From Galdieria partita (Eukaryota > Rhodophyta > Bangiophyceae > Galdieriales > Galdieriaceae): a DNA stretch of 64,000 nt. The translations under genes and the position numbers were made by a program. The notes below the pieces were generated by a model, which made no database searches, was not told where the DNA came from, and saw nothing but the letters and a program-made list of their open reading frames with translations. Below are positions 10,036 through 21,856 of this stretch, in pieces. Position 1 is the stretch's first letter. Every line of letters starts with the position of its first letter. The stretch spans positions 62,001-126,000 of the forward strand of contig BQMJ01000049.1 in NCBI GenBank assembly GCA_025991245.1, written 5' to 3'.

Positions 10036-10665
10036 ATGGCTCAGGGAGTGAAAGATTGGTTGAAAGAGGATCCCGAGTTTGCTGACTGGTTTGCATCGCT
10101 TCAAGAGGACAACATATACCTTCCCATTGACCCTGGACTGGATGACCTCTCAAAGGAAGCTATATGGTCTGTTTCTTCAGCAAAGATAGGGAATGGAGTG
10201 GAAAAACTAAGAGACGGGAAAGTGGATACTTTTTGGCAAAGCGATTCTACACTTCCGCATGTGATCAACATCCAGTTCAATTCCAGGAAAAGAGTATCGG
10301 AAATAAGGTTATTTCTTGACTATCGTTACGACGAGTCGTATACTCCACAGAAAATAGCCATTCGCGCGGGAAACTATTTTCATGATTTGGAAGATATTTT
10401 ACAAAAGGAACTAGTCGAACCACAAGGATGGGTACGCGTACCACTATGTGAAGAGGTTTTATCCCAAGAATCTCCCTCCAAGTTAGTTTCTTTCTTTAGA
10501 GTAGCACTTTTGCAAATAGTCATTTTGGCAAACCACCAAAGCGGAAAGGATACCCATGTTCGACAAGTACAAGTTGTGGGATTGAAGGATAGGGAGAAGG
10601 AGAAGTTGTTTTACCAACCCCATTTTCAGACCATCGACTTTTTGGCTTATCAACATTTGAGATGA
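10036..10665 (+). CDS. ANAPC10: Anaphase-promoting complex subunit 10 (APC10/DOC1)
   Basis: A 209-residue, single-exon protein. APC10 is a co-receptor for D-box degrons in the APC/C ubiquitin ligase. The DOC domain is plain: AIWSVSSAKIGNGVEKLRD, then DTFWQSDSTLPHVINIQF, then FLDYRYDESYTPQKIAIRAG, and a C-terminal strand with HVRQVQVVGL. The tail ends in LR rather than the IR of yeast and animals, which normally docks on CDC27. The gene is divergent from HOP2, so two chromosome-cycle genes share a promoter region of about 80 bp. Confidence 0.92.
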   Translation: MAQGVKDWLKEDPEFADWFASLQEDNIYLPIDPGLDDLSKEAIWSVSSAKIGNGVEKLRDGKVDTFWQSDSTLPHVINIQFNSRKRVSEIRLFLDYRYDESYTPQKIAIRAGNYFHDLEDILQKELVEPQGWVRVPLCEEVLSQESPSKLVSFFRVALLQIVILANHQSGKDTHVRQVQVVGLKDREKEKLFYQPHFQTIDFLAYQHLR

Positions 10666-10937
10666 TATGGCTGTCAAGTTGATTGGACGGTTGCGGATGA
10701 CTTGGAAGTGTGCTTTTGTTTCGAGCAAGTATTTTTCATTGACTCTTTGTTGTATGCTGTTTATACTATATATTGTTGATGTAACAGTTCAACAATATTT
10801 TAGTATTCTTTGTCATATCTCAAATAGTGCTTCTCCTCTTTGGTTGTCTTTTGGTTACGTATGACAATATATTCTCGAGCCTATTGAATTGTGGTCGTTT
10901 ATATATATTTCATTCATTTTCATCGCGTTGTATATTT

Positions 10938-12672
10938 TTACATAGGGAATAATAAATAGGATTTCCCACTTTCTAGTTGCAACTTGTCGCGACAATCATA
11001 AATAGTACTATTCCTCCCTGTTTCCTTGACAAAAAAGAATTTGAATGCGTTCATTTCAATCAACTTGACTTGCGGCTCAGATACGTTTTGATGACCGCAA
11101 AGCATATCCAGAATAGGTTTCTGTCGTTCATTCCAAGCCGAATTGAAACTATCGATATGTAGTATGGAAACTGTCACTATCTCTTCTAAAAAATTTCTCA
11201 ATACCAAATATCCATTCCATATCTAACATTTTTCAAAAAAAAATAATCAAAACGAATGAAACAGTTGAGTTGAGAGAGGCATATTTGAGTGATATCGCTT
11301 ACTTCCATAGACCATCCGACACTTAATATTTGATGCAGTTCCGAACTCGTCAAAAAGATGGTCTCTTCTTTTTCCTCCAATTGGCGAATCAACAACTCCA
11401 AACAAGAGCCATCCGATGAAGATGAATCCATAAGAAGAGATGGTGGAATACGTATACTCAAATATTCACTATCATATAGCTTACTCGCATTTTCTAAACA
11501 CCATTGCTTACAAGCATTTTGTGTCGTTGGTAAGGCAATGTCATTTAATATCGACATACGTTGATCGATACTGCGATATATTCTTGAACGCATAGGAGTA
11601 TCAAATGGAATTAAATGAATACCACGATAACCAAGCTTCCGACAAATATCTATCAAACTTGGACCCAAACTAAATCCACGACAAGTTATTCAACATACAT
11701 TCCATAAGATCAACTCACTTGTCATCATTGAGACCAAGTACCGAAGGATAATATTTCCAAAATTCATAAAAGGCTGCAGTGCCATTTCTTATCCAATCCA
11801 TCAAAAACAATTCCGTTTCAAAATAAAGAAATTCCTAAAATATTTCTTGAGCAATGTGTCCCTGTGATAGCAAAAGCAACTGACATTGAGTTCTTGATCT
11901 GACTCTGAAGAACAAACTTTTCCTTCCAAGAAACATTTCAGTGCCAGAGCATATGCATCTAATCATAATCAATAAGATCCTCACATAAACAAAATCATCC
12001 AACCAACGTTTTAAAGACGAACTCTCCATCACAGAAGCGCCTTCCAACATTTCTTGAATCCAGTGCCGAGCATTGAAGCCTATCTGACCTCCAAATTCCT
12101 ACTCCGATAAGAAATCACATGAGACTACTCCCATGAAACCCCTGCTAACCTATACTTACTGGATGTATGAGACCATCGGTAAATAAGGACATCAAACTTT
12201 CAGCTGCTTGTCCAACTTCCAACAGTGGCTTGAATTGAAGAGTACAATTGCTACCAGTGGGACACTCCAGTAACTTCATTTTATCGACGTCCGGCTTCTT
12301 TAATACCATAAAGGGAGATATGACTACTCTTTCGGACCACTTTCTATTCAAATTGATGGACTCCAAAAGTTTCTTCATAATAGTGATGCTCTCTATATCT
12401 GAATAAAGAATGAGGTCTCCAACAGGGTTTATTTTCAACTTACTCAACGCTGCGTTGGGAATATCGACCATGTGATTTAAACCCCAACCTGAAGATACCA
12501 GAGCTACCAATCTACTTGTTACTACCAAGTGGCCCGTGATATTGTTGCGGTGAAGGTATCGATGATAATATAGACTACCAGAAGAAAGTGTATAAACTAG
12601 AGATTGTAATGAATCAAGTGGCAAAAAGAACAGACAACTGTCACCTACAAAGTGCAAAGAGAAAAAAGACAT
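10938..12672 (-). CDS. Unrecognised multi-exon protein
   Basis: A minus-strand gene with at least four coding blocks: 12672 to about 12160, about 12097-11980, about 11830-11722, and about 11672 to the stop at 10938. GT-AG introns lie between them. The first block contains SGWGLNHMVDIPNAALSKLK and later FTDGLIHPV. The second begins EFGGQIGFNARHWIQEML. The third reads EFLYFETELFLMDWIRNG. The fourth contains LIDICRKLGYRGIHLIPFD and ELLIRQLEEKEETIF. The protein seems mostly helical after an N-terminal beta-rich part, which recalls large scaffold proteins such as nucleoporins, but I have no specific match. An additional small exon near 11.85-11.97 kb and one splice near 11.2 kb are unresolved. An alternative upstream start exists at about 12.75 kb. 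Confidence 0.5.
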
Positions 12673-12811
12673 CGGCCACGAGAAAAGCTCTACTAAACAA
12701 ACGTCTACGCCGTCTTACAAGTCTTCCCCAAAAAGGATTCATGTTTTTGACACTTTCAAACAACCATCAAAGGACTCTTTCCAAACTGTTGCTTTATTTC
12801 TCAATGTGATT

Positions 12812-14471
<1,660 letters not shown>

Positions 14472-14832
14472 CACCACCACCCAATATCAACAGAAACTAT
14501 TTAAGAAAAATTCTGTTTCCTTGTCAATTGCACATTCAACTTGGAGCGATAGTGATGAGCATAGAAAACTTGAAACTTTTTTTATAATGGAATTGTGTTG
14601 TATTTGTGGTATTGAACACAATGTGAATAGCATCGCATAACAATGAATCAACAAGGATGAAAAGAAGAATACTTCTCAGGCAAGTTAGCAAAATGATACT
14701 TTAAGACACAAAGTGTAAATGGTGCATTATCCTAGAAACAAGTGGTTCTGATCCTAACGTTTAGATTTTCCTTTGAAAGATCCAGTCTGAGAGTGAGTTT
14801 GAAACTGTCAAAAATCCACAAGCAACGGTAAA

Positions 14833-14918
14833 GCCGATTTAGCTCAGTTGGCTAGAGCGCCAGGCTTTTAACCTGGTGGTCGCGGGTTCGAGAGTCTACG
14901 ATCATCCCGCAGTCGGTG
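14833..14918 (+). tRNA. tRNA-Lys(UUU) with a 12-nt insertion in the T-loop
   Basis: The cloverleaf is complete. Acceptor strands GCCGATT and AGTCGGT pair with two wobbles; discriminator G. The D arm is GCTC-AGTTGGCTA-GAGC. The anticodon stem is CCAGG/CCTGG with loop CTTTTAA, so the anticodon is TTT. The T stem is GCGGG/CCCGC. The T-loop is 19 nt instead of 7. Removing 12 nt leaves TTCGAAT or TTCGAGT, either a normal T-loop, so the insertion behaves like an ectopic intron after about position 58 or 59. TCG and CGA flank the inserted segment and can pair. A T7 run at 14922-14928 is the RNA polymerase III terminator. Without the insertion the RNA is 74 nt, with the discriminator. Confidence 0.9.
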
Positions 14919-14921
14919 CGC

Positions 14922-14928
14922 TTTTTTT
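14922..14928 (+). terminator. Pol III terminator of tRNA-Lys
   Basis: Seven consecutive T residues begin 3 nt after the discriminator base of the tRNA gene. Confidence 0.85.
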
Positions 14929-15219
14929 GAATCATTCTAATATTGACCAATTACTCTAAGGAGAACAACTGTTTATTTATACATAACATCTATTTTTGTT
15001 ATAAAATAGTGTGTAAGATTGATTTGGATAGTTCTGTAGAAAAGTTACATCAGCTTTTGTTTCAAGTCTCTAATCATTGCTTGCCAAGGCAAACATTTGT
15101 TTTCCACAAAACAATCTTGTTGATTTCGAGTTGTTACAAAAAAAAAAGTTATTGATTGGATAACTTTCAGTAGTTTGAGATAAATTATCATTTTTCACTT
15201 GGATTGACTTTGGGAAAAG

Positions 15220-15538
15220 ATGACCAGCGAAATACCCCCAAAGGAGATGCATCAGGAAACTTCACAAAACACCACAACAGAGACAGGAAACGAGGTTGAA
15301 GTGTTGGAAGACGACGACGAGTTTGAAGAATTTGACGATGAAGGTATTTTTGGGTATTTGTAGGTAAAGTTGATACCTGACTTTGTAAAAAATAGAGTGG
15401 ACGCTTCAAAACGAAGAAGGTGCTGTAGAAGAACAAGAGTGGGAAGAAGACTGGGACGACGAAGCCGCAGATGACGAATTTATTGTACAACTTAGAACGG
15501 AGCTAAGAAACCAAGGTGTTTTGAAGGAGGAGTCCTGA
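15220..15538 (+). CDS. SEM1: 26S proteasome lid subunit SEM1/DSS1
   Basis: Two exons (15220-15343, 15396-15538) with a 52-bp intron give an 88-residue acidic protein. SEM1/DSS1 tethers lid subunits RPN3 and RPN7 and also serves BRCA2 and TREX-2 complexes in other eukaryotes. The two hallmark acidic, aromatic clusters are present: LEDDDEFEEFDDEEW (the intron splits the last Glu codon) and EQEWEEDWDDEAADDEF, followed by the amphipathic helix VQLRTELRNQG. The N-terminal about 28 residues are Thr/Glu rich and not conserved. It lies opposite RPT5, another 19S gene. Confidence 0.93.
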
Positions 15539-15898
15539 GACCCCTCAAGAGGGAAAGCAAGGAGTTTCTAGAAACTTGGCCAACTTTTCAACTAGAGTTG
15601 AAATAAACTTCACGTTGTGTTTAGCACGGAGCATGAATAAGATCTGTCAGTACACTCCGACGCAGAATGCGTGAAACAAGCTACATTCTGTTTTATTCGC
15701 GTACTGAAACGGGTAAGAACTTGTCTAAACTCCCGTTTCTAATTTTCGAGAGCAAACTCAACGTTCAGAAAATACGTCAAGCCAAACTGACTTTTTATCT
15801 GAACATACTCTCAGCTCTCGTAACCCATCACATACTATTCTTGATAACGAGAAACTTTCGCCTTTATTTCATACAACACGACGAGTGAATTTTGAAAC
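15539..15898. other. intergenic, no gene seen
   Basis: About 360 bp between SEM1 and the dehydrogenase, both on the plus strand. A plus-strand open frame at 15667-15888 has no coding character that I recognise. I see no RNA gene or repeat. Confidence 0.5.
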
Positions 15899-17606
15899 AT
15901 GAATTTCTACTCTCCCTCTTCCTTTGCTTTTTCTTTTCTGCTTATCTCCAAGTGTCGTGTTTGCTTTTCTGGGCAAAAGGCTATTCAGAAGAAATTGTTT
16001 TTTGATTTGCGAAATTCTGTTTCAACTATGAGTGCAAGTAGTAACGGTGTAGCTAACGGTGCTGGAGGTACTTGTAAAATAGACCTCAAGGATCCTCAGT
16101 TACTGAAGACAAATTGTTTCATCGGTGGCAAGTTTGTACCCGCTGCTAAAGAAGATGGTGAAGGATGGTTTGATGTCTTCAACCCTGCAACAGGTGAATT
16201 AGTTGCAAAGGTTGCTGATGGTGGAAAGGTTACCACACAACAGGCTATTGAAACTGCAAAAAGTGCTTTTGACTCGTGGAAGAAACTCACTGCTGTAGAA
16301 CGTTCAACTATTCTTAAGAAGTGGTTTGATCTTATCATTCAAAATGCAGATGACTTGGGGAAGATAATGACTACAGAACAAGGCAAACCTCTCCCAGAAG
16401 CAGTAGGAGAAATAAAGTATGGTGCATCCTTTGTGGAATTTTTTGCAGAAGAAGCCAAACGTCTTTACGGTGATATTATCCCAGCAGGTGCACAAACAAG
16501 AGCACTTGTGATTCCTCAACCAGTGGGTGTTTGTGGTTTGGTTACTCCTTGGAATTTTCCGTAAGTTTGGCACCTTTGTGAGTATTTTATATCCAACTCA
16601 ACGTTATTCTTCTAGTTGTGCTATGTTGACTCGTAAAGCAGCACCAGCTCTAGCAGCAGGCTGCACAGTGGTTTGTAAACCATCAGAAATGACTCCACTA
16701 TCAGCCCTTGCTTTATGTGAACTTGCTGTTCGTGCAGGTGTACCAGCAGGAGTATTGAATGTAGTGCCAGGTTTTCATGCACAGCCAATTGGTGAAGAAT
16801 TGACTACCAATCCTATTGTAAGGAAGATAAGTTTTACGGGTTCTACAGCTGTTGGAAAGAAGCTTATGATGCAGAGTTCTTCGACTGTTAAGAAAGTCAG
16901 TCTAGAACTGGGTGGATTGGCGCCATTTATTGTTATGGAAGACGCCAATATGGATGCAGCAGTGTCTGGTCTCATTGCATGTAAGTTTAGGAATAACGGT
17001 CAGACCTGTATTTGTGCGAATAGAGTTTATGTTCATTCGAGTATTTATGATAAGTTTGCTGAGAAAGTTGTAGAGAAAGTAAAGTCGCTTCGAGTTGGCA
17101 ATGGTATGGAAGCTGGAGTGAATTTGGGACCTCTTATCAATGAGAAAGCGGTAGAGAAAGTTGACAGGCATATCAAGGATGCAGTATCAAAAGGAGCAAA
17201 GGTACTTATCGGTGGTTCTCCGCATTCTCTTGGAGGCTTGTTCTATCAACCTACTGTGATGACCAATATGACTGATTCTATGGTAATGTCATGTGAGGAA
17301 ACATTTGGTCCTGTTATTGGCTTATTCAAGTTTGATTCTGAAGATGAAGTGTTGAAACGAGCGAATAATACAAATTATGGCTTGGCATCTTATTTGTATA
17401 CTAGTGATTTGGCAAGAGCGTGGAGAATGGCAGAAGCCTTGGAAAGTGGTATGGTTGGTTTGAATGAGCCTATGATTAGTACTGCTACAGTTCCATTTGG
17501 TGGTGTGAAGGAAAGTGGTATAGGACGTGAAGGAAGTAAATATGGCATAGCTGAATATGTCAATCTGAAATATGTGTTGATGGGTGGTATCGTTCCATCT
17601 TCTTGA
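15899..17606 (+). CDS. Succinate-semialdehyde dehydrogenase (NAD(P)+)
   Basis: Two exons (15899-16560, 16616-17606; intron 55 bp) give about 550 residues. It oxidises succinic semialdehyde to succinate, the last step of the GABA shunt. ALDH features are all present: VTPWNFP (split by the intron), the cofactor-binding FTGSTAVGKKLM, the general-base Glu in LELGGLAPFIV, the catalytic Cys in NNGQTCICANR with the second cysteine typical of SSADH, and EETFGPVIGL. The first Met gives a 43-residue, Ser/Lys/Arg-bearing extension before MSASSNG, which could be a mitochondrial presequence; translation from the second Met (16028) would give a cytosolic form. Related ALDH5 enzymes cannot be fully excluded. 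Confidence 0.88.
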
Positions 17607-17998
17607 AGCTTATGTTTGTCCATTTGTTGTTGAGCATTGTGATTGGTTGAGTGTTTTATAAAGTCTTGCTTATTATGAATGAGAGAAATATTTCTTTTGT
17701 TAGATTTTCCAATACATTTCAGTCACGGGCAAATCTCTTTAGTGAAAAGTGGATACTTGCTTATCAAAGCCGACAAATTCGACGTAGAAAGCAATCACAC
17801 CCAAACCAAGTGGGGCGAATGCCATTCCAGAACAAAAGTCTTTCCACAGCAGCTGAACGTGGCCATTTGTTGTTTCTTGGAAGAGAGCTGTATAAGACAG
17901 TTTGTTGTGTGCGCAAGTCTCCAGTCATTGTTGATATATTATTGTGTGTGTGTTTTGGTAGCATGCTTTACGGAGCTGTGTTGTAACTGACAAACCCC
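17607..17998. other. intergenic, no gene seen
   Basis: About 390 bp between two plus-strand genes. Overlapping open frames at 17651-17990 show no recognisable protein and no conserved feature. It probably holds the dehydrogenase 3' end and the UBL3 promoter. Confidence 0.5.
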
Positions 17999-18537
17999 AT
18001 GGCTTGCGTGGCAAACGAGCCTGCTGGTTGGAAGACCAATTGCGAACCAACACAACCAGCAGATAAAGATTGTACCCCTGAACTTGAAGTTTGTACCATA
18101 AGGTTTTTGCTGTTGGATAGTAACGACTTTCGCGTTGCTTTCCCACCCGACACCACAATATTGCAGTTGAAAAAAAGGGTTCTTGAAGACCAACCACAAG
18201 GCAAGCGCAACTAGTGACACCCCTGTTGACGACTCATCAAATATTTGTAGCCTTTCTCTCATTTTTAGAACACAACCGACTACCTTTGCCGTTGTATCCT
18301 TCAGATGTTCGTTTGTTTTACTTTGGAAAAGATATGGAAGAAGACAAGACCCTTCAAGGTAGGGACGACCACTTCTTGTGACTTTTGTACTCAATAAGTT
18401 TCCAAGATTATGGAATCTCACCTCAAGAAGTTTCCACTATTCATTTTGTCGTTCGAATGAAAACACACCAAGTAGTTCAATCTGAAAAAGAGGAGGTGAA
18501 GAAACAGCGAGCGTGTGCTTCTTGTGTGATATGTTGA
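17999..18537 (+). CDS. UBL3: Membrane-anchored ubiquitin-fold protein (UBL3/MUB family)
   Basis: Three exons (17999-18200, 18269-18358, 18407-18537) give about 140 residues. UBL3/MUB proteins have a ubiquitin fold held at membranes by C-terminal lipidation; in plants they recruit E2 enzymes to the plasma membrane. The fold is seen in VCTIRFLLLDSNDFRVAF, TTILQLKKRVLEDQPQ, VRLFYFGKDMEEDKTLQDYG and EVSTIHFVVRM. The protein ends CASCVIC, so the last four residues CVIC form a CaaX-like prenylation box with a further cysteine three residues upstream, where other members have CCxx. The first intron (18201-18268) appears to use a GC donor, gcaagc, because only this keeps the frame and the family alignment. 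The second intron is 48 bp. Confidence 0.85.
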
Positions 18538-18700
18538 ATAGTCGACTGGGGGAAGGCCTACTGCCGTTATTATTTATATCTCTCGTATATGTTACTGGTT
18601 GATAATAGGAGAAGAGCTTGATAGTCTTGCGGGTCAGCAACAACTCATGATTGTAGATATCCCAAGTTGTTTATGAGAAACAAGCACATAAATGTGTTTT

Positions 18701-21700
18701 TTATTTCACTGTATTTTGTCGGCTACTTATTCGGTCACCTAAACTCAATGCAACTCCTTGCATCTTGCTTCGAATTCTTATAAACCCAACAATATTGCCT
18801 TGTGCTGTTTTCTCTGCACTCACATTCAACAATGCATCTTCACCAAATATAGATGTTGCATATAAATTGGCTGCTAGAAACCCCGACTCATTTTCCAATC
18901 CACGTGGTGTGAGACATTTCATGTTGGTACAACGAATAACAAAATCTAAATATTCACCGAGGTCTGTCATATTGGTTTGAATGGAAATCTTGTTTTCCCA
19001 CTCAAACTCAGCCCAAAGAGAGCGAAACACAGCATCTGAGACAACACCGGGATGAAGGTAATCCATAACATCGATATGAATATCGCTCAGAATAACACTA
19101 CGTGAAGGTGAAGCTTTCCCTGCAATATCATAAACTATGGTGCCGAATATAATTCCAGCCTCCGTTGACGAAACTTTGATATTGGTACGAATACTTCTTT
19201 GATCCAATGGTCCAATATTGTGACTTTGTGGACGTTCACAAAGTCTCAAATCTCCCATTGTAGCTAGTTCTACTGTCAGATTCTGTAAAGTATCCGTTGT
19301 TTGGTTCATCACTAAAATATCTAATATGATATCATATTGTTTCACTGCTACATGAGCCTCTGCATAAACGGGATCCGTTCTACCAGTCAACTGAACCACT
19401 TTGGTCAGATCAAACTCAATACGTTCATCTTCTTCTTCCACTAAATGCTTTTCAATATTCGGACTTGCAAAATATTGTCAAACTTACCAAAGTTAGGATC
19501 CCACTCCTTCGAAGCAACTGAATGTTCAGAATAGTCAAGAAGGCCTCCAAACTGTCGTTGCGTTCTTAAAATTCGAAACTCAATGGGCTCATCTACTTGC
19601 AAGTGATCTTTCTCTGCTTGTTCACGAAGCTTCTCGTCTTCTTTCTTTCGCCTTTCCTTTATATATTCTTCGAATGCTACATGACTTGAAGTTAAGAAAA
19701 GATCTCCAGGAACATCTCCAGTCAATGAAAGTATACATAAAATAATTCGTTCAGCAGAACCTGAATCCATCTTTGCTGGAGCTTCTGAAGATTGAGCAAA
19801 ACTATTCTCACTTAATTCTATTTCTTGGACTATCTTCAAGTACTTACCGCAATAAAGAACTACAAAGAAGCATGGAAGTAGCTATCATTTTATGACTGGC
19901 CTGCTTATTCAATAGTTTACGCGATTTTAGGGCCAATTTCGTCATTGCTGAACAAACTGCAACTCCAAGGAAGTAATCACCACCAAGTATCAAACTTCGA
20001 ACAGCTGCACCTTGTCTACTCAAGTCTCTCCTTTCCACTCCGGAGACCAATTCCTCAACAACTGTCTGTGTTGCATAAGTCCCATCGGCCAATACTTTTG
20101 GCTTTTTGGAAGACACAGAATGAAAACTATGATCCGAACTCACACTTTGGACATCACTGACAACTTCCGTTTCTGTACTCCATTGAGGTGAAAGCGGTAA
20201 TGGACTAACTACTGTGAGCACTGCATGAAAAGAATTAGTGACTTGATCACTATTAGAGCTGAATTCTGCAAGAATCCAAAAGATTCCACGCAATACTCTA
20301 GGATTGCGCAATCCAGAAGTTACGATATAACCAAGTCTCTCTATGATCGATGACTGAAGATGGGGATATTTCACAGCTACTTCTCTCAAAGCGACAACCG
20401 CATCAGGTGCAACGACAGCCAATTCATCGTCAACAAATTCTTCCAAAACACTTGTCGCCAAAGCTACACAATCTGGAAAGTTCATTGCAATATTTCGAAT
20501 GAAACGAAGCAATAATTGACGATATTGTAATGTTACTTCAAAGTCGTCACCAACTTCAGTGGCAAGTCCATGAATTTCTTTTCTTATCAAGTTGATAATG
20601 GGCTGTGCATTTCTTGAAGTTACCAAATCGGAAGCCAAACTAAGGACTTTCTTTCGAATTTCCAAATTAGGGGAGGATAAAATACGCATCATGTCAAATA
20701 ATACTTCTTGCATTACAGACGGATGACTAGAACGTATTTCTTCCAAACGATCCAATAGAATGAGCCGTATATTATTATCGCTCTGCGACAACAATAATCT
20801 ACAGTAACACTCTACTGCTGCACGAACTGCCGTTGTGGATTGAGATAAGAAAAAGAGTGTAGTTGCTGCTTCAAAAGCGACAGAAGCACAACTACTTTGA
20901 AGCAACTCAAAAATCAGTTTGATAAATGTGGCCTTTTCTTCTGGTTTCGATTTACAAATAGTTCTTATCAACTTGAGTGCAGATAGTTGAAGTATCTCAC
21001 CCCATGAAGAAACAACTTCCAGAGAATGTACCAAATACTTCACTGCCTTTTCCTCATCACACTGACAAAGCATTTCAAACGCGTTCCTTTTACAAGCGAC
21101 GTCTGTTTCACCTTGAAGAAATTGATAAACCAATTCAGGCGCATCCGGTATCAAATATTCAAAGTTTCGAAATATCTTTTCAAAGAATAAGTTAGAAATA
21201 CTTATCCCCCCTACTTTTCACTTACCATATGAACAGCCAATACCGCGTTTCTTCTCACAAAGCTATGTCTGTGCTCCAAATTTTGTCTAACTGCAGGCAC
21301 AAGAGGTTCCAGTATCTCGGCTTCTTTGATTTTACATACAAAGCGCAAAGCACAACCTCTTGAATATTCGTTGGGATGGGTGAGTTCGTTTCTAATCATG
21401 TTACTAAAGAATGTCAACGATATAAACAATGAAGCAGATATTGTCTGTAACATACCAAACCAAAATCATCTCTGGAAGCATTTTGCCTTGAGGCCCTGTC
21501 TTATCGACAATTTCTAAGTAGACCAAACACAACTTGCGCAAGTGATTGTCTTCGTGGGGGAGAATAAAACTTTTAAAAAATGAGCCATGGAAGAAATCTC
21601 AACTCAACGATAACCAACCGAATAACTGTCATAAGCACTCCCGGAAGGGCTTCACCGTTCAATTGCAACAAGATGGCTCTCTTCAAAGCCTTTGTTTTCT

Positions 21701-21806
21701 TTTCCACATCGTTGGACTCCAAATCCTTTTTTAGTTCACCTACTTCATTAGGTGTTGAACGATCATAGTGCACAGAAAGAGTACATTGTTTCTCCAAGGC
21801 CGCCAT
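18701..21806 (-). CDS. COPB1: Coatomer subunit beta (beta-COP)
   Basis: A roughly 950-residue COPI vesicle coat subunit with about five short introns (21570-21618, 21404-21455, 21176-21225, one near 19.81-19.84 kb, and 19441-19487). The N-terminal adaptin-like HEAT solenoid shows [20 protein letters not shown], then [13 protein letters not shown] and [13 protein letters not shown]. The C-terminal appendage shows [80 protein letters not shown] and [14 protein letters not shown], all beta-COP hallmarks. The start ATG at 21804-21806 gives MAALEKQCT. The ABCE1 stop is 50 bp upstream on the same strand. Confidence 0.93.
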
Positions 21807-21856
21807 AGGGTTGACCACTTTGCCTTACAACCCACCAACCAACAATCAATGCAACT

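Noticed and set aside
17651-17990. Two overlapping plus-strand frames of about 100 residues between the dehydrogenase and UBL3 genes
   Set aside because: No motif, no sensible start context, and overlapping frames on both strands; probably non-coding leader and promoter.
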